Part shown: piece by piece, positions 22,639 to 35,608 of the stretch
Numbering within the stretch: the stretch's first letter is position 1
Layout: each line of letters starts with the position of its first letter
NCBI GenBank assembly: GCA_029747585.1
Contig: JAPEVF010000392.1
Location: forward strand, 1 to 41,794
From: Pleurotus djamor
Taxonomy: Eukaryota; Basidiomycota; Agaricomycetes; Agaricales; Pleurotaceae
Direction of reading: 5' to 3'
DNA: 41,794 bases
Program-made: the position numbers and the translations under genes
The notes under the pieces: model-generated
What the model saw: only the letters and a program-made list of their open reading frames with translations
What the model was told of the DNA's origin: nothing
The model's database searches: none

Positions 22639-24680
22639 TCAGATCGTGACGCTATCGCTATCCCAGTCGCCTCCTGTAACCCATCGAAATGATACATCCG
22701 GGAAGAGGCTTTCAGAGGCAATTTCCAGCTGGAGTTGTGCCTGGGAGGCGTCGGGATCTGGAGACGAGTCCAGGAATTCTTGGTAGCTGGTGTAACTCGG
22801 GGACGGTTGCAGGGTACCGTGAATGAAGAGGAGCTTCGAACGGTCTACGGGGGGTAATGCCGCGAAAACAAGCAGACAAGGGTGGAACTGAGCCAATCGT
22901 GTTGGAGTAACATCTCCGATCTGGGCGTAAGCTGCATCGGACATGTCGGGATGGAGAGTAATCATCTGAGGGAAACAGGTCATGTCGACGATGCAAAGGA
23001 GGGGCGGCAAATCATTTCTCCGAGTAGCGACCACGAACTTGTGATAAAACAGGACGAGCCTGGGTAAGAAACGAGCAATCAACGGAGGAGAATGGTCTCG
23101 AAGTCTTCGTAGGGCATCATATAAGCTACTCGACCGATATTGTAAGCTCTCAAACCATATACTTGGAGCGAGGTAAACTCACCATGGTTGACACAAGCGC
23201 TTCGGTGATTTCCACCACGCCAATCCAATCCTTGACACACGGTGTTGCAATAGAGTGCCTTACAATGGCCACACTGATAAAAATGCTTGCGGAACGCCTT
23301 CGTTCCACACTGACACATGACCCTTCGTGAGTTTAAGCTGAACAATTCAATTCAGCAGACTCACACTGGTACACATCTTCAGCGGAGAGTCTCTTCGCTC
23401 TTTAGCGCTTTTGCCCTCGGCGAAGCATTCCTTGAATAGCGACCAAGCTCCCTCAAGCTCAGGCGTTTCAAAATGGCCCTGCCAGTTTTCTTCTTGGAGC
23501 TCATCCATCGGCTGCATCAATGCCTTGATATTTGACCGATACAAGCAGAATTGACCGAAAATGTTGAAGAATTTGGCGATGGCAGGAAAGAGTGACTTGT
23601 GAGGTTCATTGAACTGACGAGAGGCTACGGCAACCAGTACAAGTAAGATATGACTTTTGAAGATGATTCGCGCTTGGCTTTGACCCGCTGTGCGCATCGA
23701 ATAGGTAAGATATTCGATTAGTTCGGCTATGGTTTGACTGGTGCCAGAAGTGGCTATACCCCCCAGCACGCTGACGACGATTTGAACTGCATTTTGAGCA
23801 TGAAGTTCGCGGTGTATATCTTCGGTGAGGCTACAGCCAAGCATGACGCCCGAATAGACCGAGATGAGACTGGCAGGCGATGTTTCTCTGGCGTCAACGC
23901 GAAGGTAGGTGAGTAAGCATGTGGCAAAGCTAGCGGAGGAGCCTAGCGCCTCGACCATAACCATCGTAGTGGGCACATCTTCAAATTGGACAAAAAGCTT
24001 GACAAGGAGACATATCATTTGGCAGACTTGGAGGCTGACGGACCGGTTGCCTGCCGATTCGAGCCACCAAGAGGAGAACAGGTGGATGAAGGATGGCGTG
24101 AACATCACCGATACGTAGTCTTTTCCCGTGCAAGAGAGATAGAGGGCGCAGAGCTGACACATCGCAACGACTTGGAAAGTAGAATCGGACATGGAGTCGC
24201 TGTCGTTGATGAGGGTCTTCGTAGAGCGTGGTAGAGGGGAATGGCGATGATAGAGGAATGTCGAATGGACCCATTTCCATATGTCAGTCCATATCGCTTT
24301 AAGCTTTTCGATCAACGGCATTTCTTGCAACATGTTGCTTTCATAGCGTATCAGGGTAAGCGATATCCCTTGGAGTAGTTTAAGGACAATTCGACAACGA
24401 ACGACGGGGGCTTCGGTAGGAAGAAAACACTTCTTCAGAACCTCGATCGAAGGAGGACTTTCTGCAAGGATTTCGGCGAAAATGTCCCATATGTCAAGCT
24501 GTTCTTTGATGTCGAGGTGTTCTATGTAGGCAACGAGGTTCTTGACTGCCCCGTAAGATCTGCTCCGGGCCTGCGCTTTGCATTGCCCCTATGTTTGGCA
24601 CTTATCAGTATTCTTATGGTGGTGAAACCGGTAAGATCACCTACCAAGTCAAAAGGGGGAACAGGCCTCGCTGACGCCAT
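22639..24680 (-). pseudogene. MYND zinc-finger gene, copy D (frame broken in the last exon)
   Basis: Exons 24645-24680, 23365-24588, 23183-23309 and 22639-23125 match the other copies in position. The start is MASARPVPPFDL, the helical region is open, and the MYND finger is intact (QCGHC, ALYCNTVC, HRSAC). Early in the last exon, after DFETI, about ten bases are missing relative to A and C, giving LLR and a TGA at 23079-23081. The rest of the C-terminal domain is conserved but in another frame (22639-23082). A protein of about 477 residues ending just after the finger could still be made, so this is either a recent pseudogene or a truncated variant. No F-box copy accompanies it. Confidence 0.8.
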
Positions 24681-25120
24681 GAGATACGTTCAGGATAATG
24701 AGATGAAAGCAGTAGGCTATGATCGGGCTGGTCCGAGAAGGTTAGGGTAGATAATCATGCACATGAGCTCCGCTTTTTCCAAGCCTAGGTTTGCGTCATG
24801 AAAATCAACAGGATTTCGAGTTGACATCCTGTAGGCTGTGCTCCGCGGCGAGTGTTTATTCGAGCAGGATCATGCCTTCATGTATGGAGAGTTTGGTGCA
24901 GGCCAATGGCAGTCGTCGAAATGTAGAGAGGTGTATAAGATTTGAGTGCAGTTGAAGTTTTGAACGTTTGAACCTTGAGTATTGAATTGCCAGGAAGCCG
25001 GAGCGAAGCGAGGCCCATCTTGTTGTGGCAAGTAAAACGAGCAAGTCGTCTGAGTTGCACCGGAAAGGCCCAATTGTCGAGGGGTAGATCTGTCCACCCA
25101 GGCAGTTTTCTCTGTCAACA
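24681..25120. other. Intergenic region upstream of MYND D
   Basis: It would contain the copy D promoter and the 5' flank of the tRNA gene. No gene is recognised. Short frames on both strands here overlap the tRNA and have no family features. Confidence 0.5.
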
Positions 25121-25203
25121 GCATCAATGGGGTAGTGGTAACCTGGGTCGTTGCCAAGTGGATAAGTGTCGACCCGCCGCGAGTTCGATTCTCGCTTGAT
25201 GCA
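25121..25203 (+). tRNA. tRNA-Gly(GCC) with a 12-base intron
   Basis: The cloverleaf can be drawn by hand. The acceptor is a perfect 7-bp stem (GCATCAA with TTGATGC) and the D stem is GGGT with ACCT around AGTGGTA. The anticodon stem is GGTCG with CGACC, and the T arm is GCGAG, loop TTCGATT, CTCGC. The anticodon loop reads TTGCCA, placing GCC at positions 34-36, and a 12-base insertion begins one base 3' of the anticodon, the usual eukaryotic intron site. The discriminator A is followed by a T run (25204-25208) that serves as a Pol III terminator. The GTTCGATTC sequence forms the internal B box. The gene lies 113 bases before the MARVEL-protein start. Confidence 0.93.
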
Positions 25204-25315
25204 TTTTTGCTTCCTTCTCACCTGGCCAGCAGCGTGTTATTTGCTTGTTTCCCTTCGCAACGGTTGATCCTGCTCACGTTTCTTCATTCTTTCGTCTGGT
25301 CCTTCTTTTGCTCCA

Positions 25316-26321
25316 ATGGTCTTGTCTGCCGTCGGTAAGAAGCAGTTTGCTGCTCATTGTACGTCTTGTTCCACCGATCTTTTATTGGCCGAGCTCGTTT
25401 GCTCATCTTAATCGTTTATTATTCTTGTTCTATCCACCACCTCTTGAAATTTGGAATTTAACGCGCCGTGCGCTACCGATGTACTCGCTCGTCTTCATGG
25501 TCGTGGTAACCCATCTTTACAACCTCGACCGCCCATCGCAATAGTATCCTTGTTCGTCGTCAACCTCATCGTCCTCGGACTCGCTGCCAAGGTCAACGAA
25601 TTTCAGGAATTTTTCTGTGAGTCCTTAAACTCATCTTGGAGGGATATATCGACTGAATTAAATGTCAAGATGCGGCCGACCTCTTCCCACTGGCGCTGTC
25701 TATCATCACCTTGACCGTCCTCGTCGCTCTGTAGGTCAAGTCGCGTTTTCAACGATGAAACATAACTCACAAATCGCCCTCCACCATAGTTTTATCCTGG
25801 ACTTTGCCATTGTCAACTCATACTCCGGGAGACCCCAGTTCCTGATCCCCCTCTTCGCAGGATTGAGTGTCTTCTGGCTAGGTGAGTTCGTTCCCGAGAT
25901 CTCCCCCAACTCCCCGTTGTTACAAGGTCTGATATGTTTCTCACAGCCTTCAACGCGTTCTCCACCTCACGTTGGCGTTTCGTCCCCCTTGAGTGCGATT
26001 CCATCCCAGATGGGTTCCCCGAGACCAAGGGATGGTGTAAGAATCTCCAGGCGTTGAAAGCGTTCGTCTGGATTGAATGGGTTATTTGTGAGTCCTCCCT
26101 GTGATGGCCTCGGCGTTACTCACACTTTGTCTAATTTCAACGAATGTCTAGGTCTCTTGATCACCCTCGTAACCCTTCGTTTCACGATCACCCAGAACAC
26201 ACGAGGCCATAAACACATCTTCAACGGTCCCCTCTCCCGATACAAGCCCACTCCTCCCGGACAAGGCATCGGATATAACTTTGGCGGCCCCTCCCGAGGA
26301 AGCGAGTTCCTTCAATATTAA
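25316..26321 (+). CDS. MARVEL-like four-helix membrane protein
   Basis: Well-supported exons are 25545-25616, 25670-25730, 25790-25881, 25947-26087 and 26152-26321, all in frame with GT..AG introns. Four hydrophobic helices appear: LFVVNLIVLGLAAKV, LALSIITLTVLVAL, FLIPLFAGLSVFWLAF and FVWIEWVICLLITLV. A loop with CDSIPDGF and GWCKNLQAL lies between helices 3 and 4. The tail is hydrophilic and rich in Gly, Pro and Ser. This layout fits fungal MARVEL-domain proteins, which act in membrane apposition and trafficking; a precise role is not inferable. The first exon is uncertain: ATG at 25316 with a 19-base exon (MVLSAV) fits the phase but needs a 210-base intron, longer than its neighbours. Confidence 0.72.
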
Positions 26322-26790
26322 CGGAGCACAATTGATGAGGCCTCAGTAAAAAAGAAGATGGCTTGACTGCCCCCACCCAGCTGGTCTGGTGTACCTACCT
26401 CTAATGGTGAAGAATCGTTACCCCTTGTACCATGCGTTCATTCTACCCTTCCCGCTCTCTTTGACTCCCGTTCGTTTATATTTATGTGAATATCTATTCC
26501 CTTTTTATCTTTAACTTTTATAGCGTGTATCCCCCTGCTGTGTTATACCTAGGGTTTCCTCTTCTCGTTATTAAGACGGCATTTGACAGTGCGATTCCTC
26601 GCCTAGTGAGGTCGTCTTTACCTTGCCCTGCTCGCTTGCTGGAGACATCATGGAAGTTTAACGTGAATATGCTGGTCTACAAATTGTGCTACAAGATATG
26701 GATAATGCAACGTAGATTGGCTCTAAAGCCACAGATGTACACCAGCGCAGTAGCGTTTTTCGTCTTGCTCCCTACGATACAATGCCGCTC
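26322..26790. other. Convergent intergenic region
   Basis: The 3' ends of the MARVEL gene and the eIF3l gene meet here. The sequence is pyrimidine- and T-rich from about 26430 to 26560. No coding signal is recognised. Confidence 0.5.
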
Positions 26791-29150
26791 TCATGCAACA
26801 ACTTTCACACCGCCCCAAGCGACCTTCTGCCCGCCTCGACCACCCCTACCACCTTCAGGCTTCGGTGTATCCGCTTGTGCGGAAGGGCCGTTAGTTGCTG
26901 GTGCTCCAGGGAGCTTTGCAGCCGGTAGAGGCATATGCCGGAGGTCCTCCAATATACGTTGCGTGCGTTCCGTGTTCTTGATGAACCAACCGGCATAGCG
27001 GCGTCCAACGGTAGATTCCGCGATATGGACCATGTTCTAAGCAAACCAAAGGTCAGACCACGGATGAAAGAAAAAGCGACAAAACATACCCCGTCAATGA
27101 CAAAATTCAAATCACTCGTCGATATCGTCTGACCATCCAACAACCCCTTCGAAGGAGCTGCGGCCTGCGAGGCATCACCAACCACGACTCTACTAACACT
27201 CCTGCTAGACTGCTTCATCACCATCATCTCCTGGATCATCTCCTCCTCGTCGGTGTCCAAGAAGTTTGCCAATTTGGATGCGCCCAGGCTCGTGTAAAGC
27301 TTGAGGAAGCTTCGAAGTGTGGGCACTTGAGATTGGGCACTGACGTCAGCGAGGAAAAGCGCGAGATGGCGGTGCGTAGAATCTTGCTGTGTCGTTGGGG
27401 CGGGGGTGTTGGGTGAGGGTGAGTTGGGTGATAAGAGAGTGGCTAGAGCTTGAGGGTCATCGTATGGCGGCGGGTTTGCGTTGATGAATTTTGGGCAGGA
27501 ATGGATGAAGAGTTCTTCAAACGCAGGTGTAGCGTCATCCCTAAGAAAAGAACGACCAGTTAGGCCTGTCGTTTTCAGCTTGTAAAACATCGGAGAGTAT
27601 ACTCACCCTCCCTTTGACATCTTAGCTATCTGATCAGCATACCTCTCCTTGGCGAGATTCGCAATATTATCGTCGAGACGACTGGGGGACAGTGCATTGC
27701 ACATGGCGAACATGGCGTACATCCGATCGCCCGTTTTGTTGATTTGGTCGTATTGGTAGCTGCGGGTGTGATATTGGCGCATGCGCATTATGAAGTTCAG
27801 GATGGTCACGATGGCACGGATGGCGTCGGGGTACCGTCGGAGCATCATGTAGCAGAAGGAGACATAGTAATAGGTGGCAACATGGCAGGCGGTCACTCGG
27901 GTGAAAGGTGACTAGTTGGGGGATGGATGGATCAATATGAACCTAGACAGGTAGGAAGTGGATAAACACCTTTTGGTTGAGCTCGACGTTCTCCATGACC
28001 TTGAGGGCAAGGGTAAAGTCACCAAGGAGGACATGGACACGGAGGAGGCCGATGATACTGAAGTAACCAAGCATACGATAGAGGGGGAAGACACCGTATT
28101 CGCCAACTATCTCTCTGTAGCAAGAAGATGTAGTGGGTAGTCAATTGCTAGGCTCAGGCAAGAAACGCACGCGATTTCTTCTTGAGACTTTCCCTCCTGT
28201 TGCGCAACGATGTATTCGTTGATTTTGGATTTTTGGATGAGAGAGTAGAGAACATTGAGGACACTGTACGAGCTCCAGACCTGAAGTATGTCTTAGAAAC
28301 GAAGAAATGGGTTGGAGGGGGGGGGGGAAGTACGTACACCGCCTCCATCAGCAAGTAGACTCAGCTCATCGTCGGTCTTTGACTTGACCTTTGATCGCCA
28401 TGCGCAGAAAGACTGGTATTGATAGATAAACTCGTCGATGATATCCCATAGCCATTGTTCAGGCAGTTCAAGCTTCACAGGTCCGTCTGAGTCTACATAT
28501 CGCGAAACGTAAGGTGGTGTATACTCGCAAGGTACCCAGCAGAACTCACTGAGCAAATAGTTGAATAGTTCACAGCTATTCTCGTAGGAATGGAACCGAT
28601 CATCAATATTTGGCTGGAGTCTCGAGTAGACGTGGCGGTAGTAAAGTTCACGATATAGGATAAGGAAGATGGGATCGTCGTTCACAAGAGGCGCGATGAC
28701 TTCTGCTTCAGGCCATTCTGTCTTCGAGTAAAACTTTTCGGTGTATTTGTTCCAGCCACTTTCGTATGCGACGGTTATTTCGGCCAAGTTGTTTTCGAGC
28801 ACGGCTTTATGGAAATGCACGATGAACTGTACGAATACGATCGGTCAACTGTTCACGAAGTTGCAGAGAATATCATTACGCTTTTGACTGCATCCGGGAT
28901 CTGCGAGAACGCTGCTTGCTGAGCCATATGTTGCTGCATCGCCATGAGAGCCGCCTCAGTCAGATGAGGGGCTTGGATTTGCGCTACAAGCAGGACCATT
29001 GAGCTTGTTGGAATTTTTGAAGCTCGGAGAGAGGTCACCTTCATCGTAGGCACCTTGGCCATAGTTTCCAATTGCAAGTGAGAGATCAACGTCGTGAATT
29101 TCTTCAATATCGGGCTCTGCAGCCCAGATGGCCATTCGTTGTTGCGCCAT
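26791..29150 (-). CDS. Translation initiation factor eIF3 subunit L (653 aa)
   Basis: Eight reverse-strand exons join in frame: 29039-29150, 28880-28983, 28338-28826, 28171-28280, 27970-28114, 27607-27911, 27090-27540 and 26791-27036. Diagnostic segments include [64 protein letters not shown] and [16 protein letters not shown], all typical of eIF3l, followed by the PCI-type region ([20 protein letters not shown]). The C-terminus has a Gly/Arg-rich patch (GGRGGRGG). In the eIF3 complex this subunit helps recruit the 40S ribosome and mRNA. It is present in filamentous fungi and animals but missing from Saccharomyces cerevisiae. The start MAQQRMAIW matches the conserved N-terminus. It diverges from the Cid1-like gene. 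Confidence 0.95.
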
Positions 29151-29582
29151 GGTTTTGTGAGGGTCAAGCGAAAGTTAATGAGTACGAGGAATAATTTTTG
29201 AAGTCTTGGGCGTTATTGACCGTGGGAAGGCATTTTACTGATCGCGAAAATCATAACTTTACCTCGACCGTGACACAACTTGACCCAACGCATGATCCAT
29301 CCCTCTCCTCTCTGATATCCTTGTCAGTCATCCAGTTTAACTACTCGGACACCCGACGTCTTTCGGGCATTATTTCGCCATGAAGCTCCCTAGAGCTTCT
29401 TTGCGGAGGACGAGTCCAGCCCATAAGCACCTTCTCACTTTCAGCTCGTTCACCGCTTGTCGACGCGTTTTATCTTATGCTAGTGCGTGTTTCGGGGACG
29501 TATGATAGGGATTGGGGGAATCTAAGAGTTGTTTTCAGTGGGATTTCGTCCGTTGGGGTCTTCTCAGGTGCAGGCCTCGGAT
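29151..29582. promoter_or_regulatory. Bidirectional promoter region between eIF3l and the Cid1-like gene
   Basis: These 430 bases separate two divergent start codons. No distinct TATA element is evident. A possible 5' leader intron of the Cid1-like gene, with acceptor TTTTCAG, ends near 29538. Confidence 0.45.
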
Positions 29583-32254
29583 ATGGCGCCGGGACGAGGG
29601 ATTCATTGCCATCGAAGTCCTAATCGCCAACACACGGACCACTACTCATCGGGTTCACCGCCAACGCGTATGGCCTCACGATTTCTAGTATTGGACCCCT
29701 TCAAGCGGCCTGCCACTTACAACAGACGCGCAATGCATTTCAATTCCGATCAGCCGCACAGCCACACCACTCTGCATCCTCCTGTACGACCACCAAAGCC
29801 ACCACCGCGTTCGCAAATGTCTTCAGACGAACCCATGCCACGAGATCCCAACAATGAAGCGCAGACCAAACCCAAGCGCCAGAGGACTCGCCGTGGTAAG
29901 GCTGCGCCCCAGCGAGATAAACTCAGCGGTAGTCATGAGTCACCACCATTCCCTCCGTTACCCCAGTCGCCTTCTTCGTCGACGAGAGAGCCTATGTCCT
30001 CCACGATGAAGTCACGCCCAAAGTCGCCCAACAAAACGTCTCAGCAGCAGCTGAACGCATCTGAAGCAACCACCTCGCCGAATGGTCCTCGAAGTAAGAG
30101 AAATCCTTCCCCAGTGAGTATTTTGTCAGTACATTTGACTTTGTTAATGATAACCGCTTGATTCAGTATCGAAATGACCGAGTGCCCCCTCATGCAAACT
30201 TCCGGCCCCATGACAGGCCTAACAACTCGTACCGCCAAACGAACAGACAAGTGCCCAGTTCTTTTGCATCGGGAACACAAGATGGTTCGGCAGGCCAATC
30301 TCCGGGACCTGGCACTTCTCGTATCGATCTTATCAACTCTTCCCTCAATGCAAAGTATTCCGCAATGCAACCGCAGCCACGCCGATATAATCAACCGTGG
30401 CGACAATCCCAGAACGTCCAAGCAACACAAGAGCGACCCGACGTGGCCGCTGTGAGCATGCGCGCTGATGATGTAATTCAAAGAGTCGAAGCCTTCAATC
30501 GCGCTCGGCGAGAGCGGAACGCGCCTCTTCATCTGGATCCGGCGGAAATCATTCGTCGAGAAGAGGCGAGTCTACAAGGCCTTCGTAGGAGTACTGTCCA
30601 ACGGGTGGACGTGGCGATTCGGAGGGCCTTTGGCGAGCACTTTCGCGTGGAGCTTTTTGGGAGTACCTTTTACGGCGTGTCCTCTGCGAAGAGTGACTTG
30701 GATCTTGTCATTGTGGTGCGTCCAATCTCGGGTCATCTCATGCTTCGACGATCTAACGGTTCATTAGGATTCGCTAAGGATGAATGGCTTTCCTCCTTCG
30801 ATGACGCTACCACTCCCTAGTAAGCCGTCCTTGACCATATCTCCGTCTCAACATCTCATTACCACCAACTCCAGAGGTCTACAAAGTCCGGTAATTAAGT
30901 CCCCAATTGCAACCAATTAACTACTGAGCCCTGAGTCTGTATTAGAGAAGTCGCAAAAATCCTTTTAAGGGCTGGCTTTAGGAGAGTCATGCCTGTTGTA
31001 AGTGCTGCCGTGCCCATAGGTCAGTCCAAGTCCAATTTCATTCACATCCTCCTACTTAATTCATGTCCACCCTAGTCAAGTTTGTCGACGATCAGAATGG
31101 GTTCGAATGCGACATCAATGTTAACAATCAACTCGGTCTGGTGAATTCGATGATGTTGAAGAATTACTGTGACATGTCACCCGTTCTTCGGCCTATGCTT
31201 AGGTTGCTTAAAGGGTGGGCGAAGCCGCTTGCGCTGAACAACCCCAGTGGTGTGGGCCCGAGAACCTTTAGCAGTTATGGGTTGTCGTTGATGACCATTG
31301 GGTTCCTCCAGGTGTGTGATCATGTCCATGTCTACCCGACACCCTGATAGTTGAACAAGCGACATCGATTGTAGTCGAAGAATCTCCTTCCCAACCTTCA
31401 AGCAAATTTACCTCCCTTGAATCCTGGCGTTGAAATTGCTCCTGGTGTCTTCTGGGTTAAGAGAAGAAACACGCTGATGAAATGTGACACTCGATGGACT
31501 CCTTATAAGGGCACATTCCCTGGTGTCGGCGATATACAAGTCCTGATGAAAGAATGGTTCCAGTACGTGCTCGTTAATATATTCACTGTACATTAGATCG
31601 TGTGCGCTGTTCGCTGATGGACGTCTGTTTGGCAGATACTGGGCAACGGAATTCGATTACCAGGAGAACATGGTCAGTATACGGAAGGGTGGCATTACAA
31701 AACGCCCGATCGCTGGCCCGTCGATGGAGGAGTCTAAGACAAAGGCTGAGGACAAAGGGAAAGGGAAAGAAAAGGCCGAGGACGATGAAGACGAGCATGA
31801 CTTGGATGTTGCTGTCTCTGAGAATGCTGAGCAAACTCCCGAGGAGTCGGAACCTATCAGAGAAGAAGACGCGGAGGATGCAGACGGCGGAGTGGAGATT
31901 GAAAACAACACTGTCCGAGCGGACGAGTGGAAGCGGCATAATTTTGTCGTTGTCGATCCCTTCGTGAGAAGACAGGTCGGTTTTCTTTTCCTTTCGTTTA
32001 CACAAATATATATCATTGATCGTTTTCGTTTTTTTAAGAATGTGGTTGCTGGTGTTTCAGAAACTTCACTGCGAAGATTTAGGCAAGAATGTCAGCGTGC
32101 GATTGAGGTACTTGATAGTGGGAAATCGGTTGAGGAGATGATCGAGGGGTTGGAACCTGTAGTCATCAAGCCCAAGGCGACGAAGAAGAAGAAGCCAAAG
32201 CACACGAAGGGATATGGAGGGCAAGCACCACCGAGCGCATCAAAGAATGATTGA
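29583..32254 (+). CDS. Cid1-family non-canonical RNA nucleotidyltransferase (about 733 aa)
   Basis: Nine exons join in frame: 29583-30113, 30167-30715, 30768-30819, 30875-30890, 30946-31019, 31076-31311, 31375-31562, 31636-31975 and 32039-32254. The first 300 residues are Pro/Ser/basic low complexity. The catalytic domain has the polymerase-beta signature (FGSTFYG, then SDLDL with D354 and D356) and the third acidic residue in CDINVNN (D420). A PAP-associated region follows (TFSSYGLSLMTIGFLQ, then LPPLNPG), an acidic-basic insert, and a C-terminal helix with a KKKKPKH stretch. The family adds U or A to RNA 3' ends in the nucleus or cytoplasm. Without a search I cannot say whether it is nearer Cid1 (uridylation), Cid13 or the Trf/Cid14 type. 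The start is chosen as the first good ATG; later ATGs at 29670 and beyond are possible. Confidence 0.85.
30875..30890 (+). other. 16-base microexon in the Cid1-like gene
   Basis: The exon encodes VYKV plus two split codons (K and R) between introns at 30820-30874 and 30891-30945. Its presence restores the family motif in which a VYKVREVAKIL-type helix follows the loop after the catalytic aspartates. Confidence 0.75.
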
Positions 32255-32930
32255 TACATTTCGGCCAACTGATTAGGTGGTCGAGATCCTCCAGCGCCGA
32301 AGCCTTGTTCGTTTATTCATTTGTTCTCCACAAGTTTCAAGCCAATTCTCACTCGGACTTTCGCCGTGCCTGTCCCATCCACATTACCTTCGATCATCTA
32401 TCCATTGTTTCCTACTATCTCTGTTCATCTGTTTGATCAGGAACCTCGATACACACCATGGCCTCTACCCGCCGAGTCCCTCACTTGATCATCTATGATT
32501 ATAGACCGAAGATTCTGATTGCAGCGCTCCCTTTGTGGGCTTCTCGCTTTCGCTCGAGTTTCAAGAAAAAGGACTGGCTGTGCTGAGGTTTTTTTTTCGC
32601 ATGCCGTTTAGCACTTTCAGTGGATTGATGACATCCCTTCAATTCAGACAGATCTGATTGAAGCTTGGAATCAACGGTTGATTTCCGAGGTGGCGGATCT
32701 GTTTGACGTTCGGCTTGGAGGAAATTTAGTACACGCACTCCTAATTCATCCCTAATCCGTAGGCAGGGATTTATAGATCGCCCTTTTGTTTTGTTTGTGA
32801 TGCTCATCACATCAGCCCCATCTCGATAGCGTTCGTAACCGTCGACTGGTTCGGCGCCACACTCTTCCTTGACTTGTAACCATACCCTCCTGTATTACCA
32901 ACCAATTCTTCGCTGCTGCTGCCTGTACCA
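32255..32930. other. Intergenic region upstream of the AGC kinase gene
   Basis: It holds the Cid1-like 3' UTR and the kinase promoter. No gene is recognised. A pyrimidine-rich stretch lies close to the kinase start (about 32863-32930). Confidence 0.5.
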
Positions 32931-35197
<2,267 letters not shown>

Positions 35198-35608
35198 GCC
35201 TCCCCATACTCTCCATCCTCCACAACCCCCTCTCATCTTCACTCTTTCATACCACACAGGAGTTAAATATATTCCCGTTTACCGCGTCACGGACCAAATT
35301 TCCTCATTTTCAATGATACCTCGGTCAAATACCGTACACAAGTTCTTGCCTTCGCTTTCCGCTTTCTCGTTCGTTTCCTTTTGGGTATTCGACGATTTCT
35401 AGGTTTACAATACATATATAAAAGACTCTCTCCCTCGCATTTCTCCCTGTTGTTGTTGATGTCGTTGTTGTCGTGGAAATACTCGGGTTTGCACCCTCTA
35501 TATACCCTGTTTTTATTGCCCCAAAGCTTGAACATGAGAGTACTCGAAATATTACAATTATAACGGTGTATGATACAGTCCATAAATACGAAGTTCGGAG
35601 GTGAAGTT
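35198..35608. other. Convergent intergenic region
   Basis: It holds the 3' ends of the kinase and phospholipase genes. The stretch from 35320 to 35530 is T/C-rich. Apart from a possible last kinase intron (donor at 35194, acceptor near 35261) I see no features. Confidence 0.5.

Noticed and set aside
28313..28327. G-run near 28313-28327 as a frameshift in eIF3l
   Set aside because: The run lies inside the intron (28281-28337), so it does not affect the protein.
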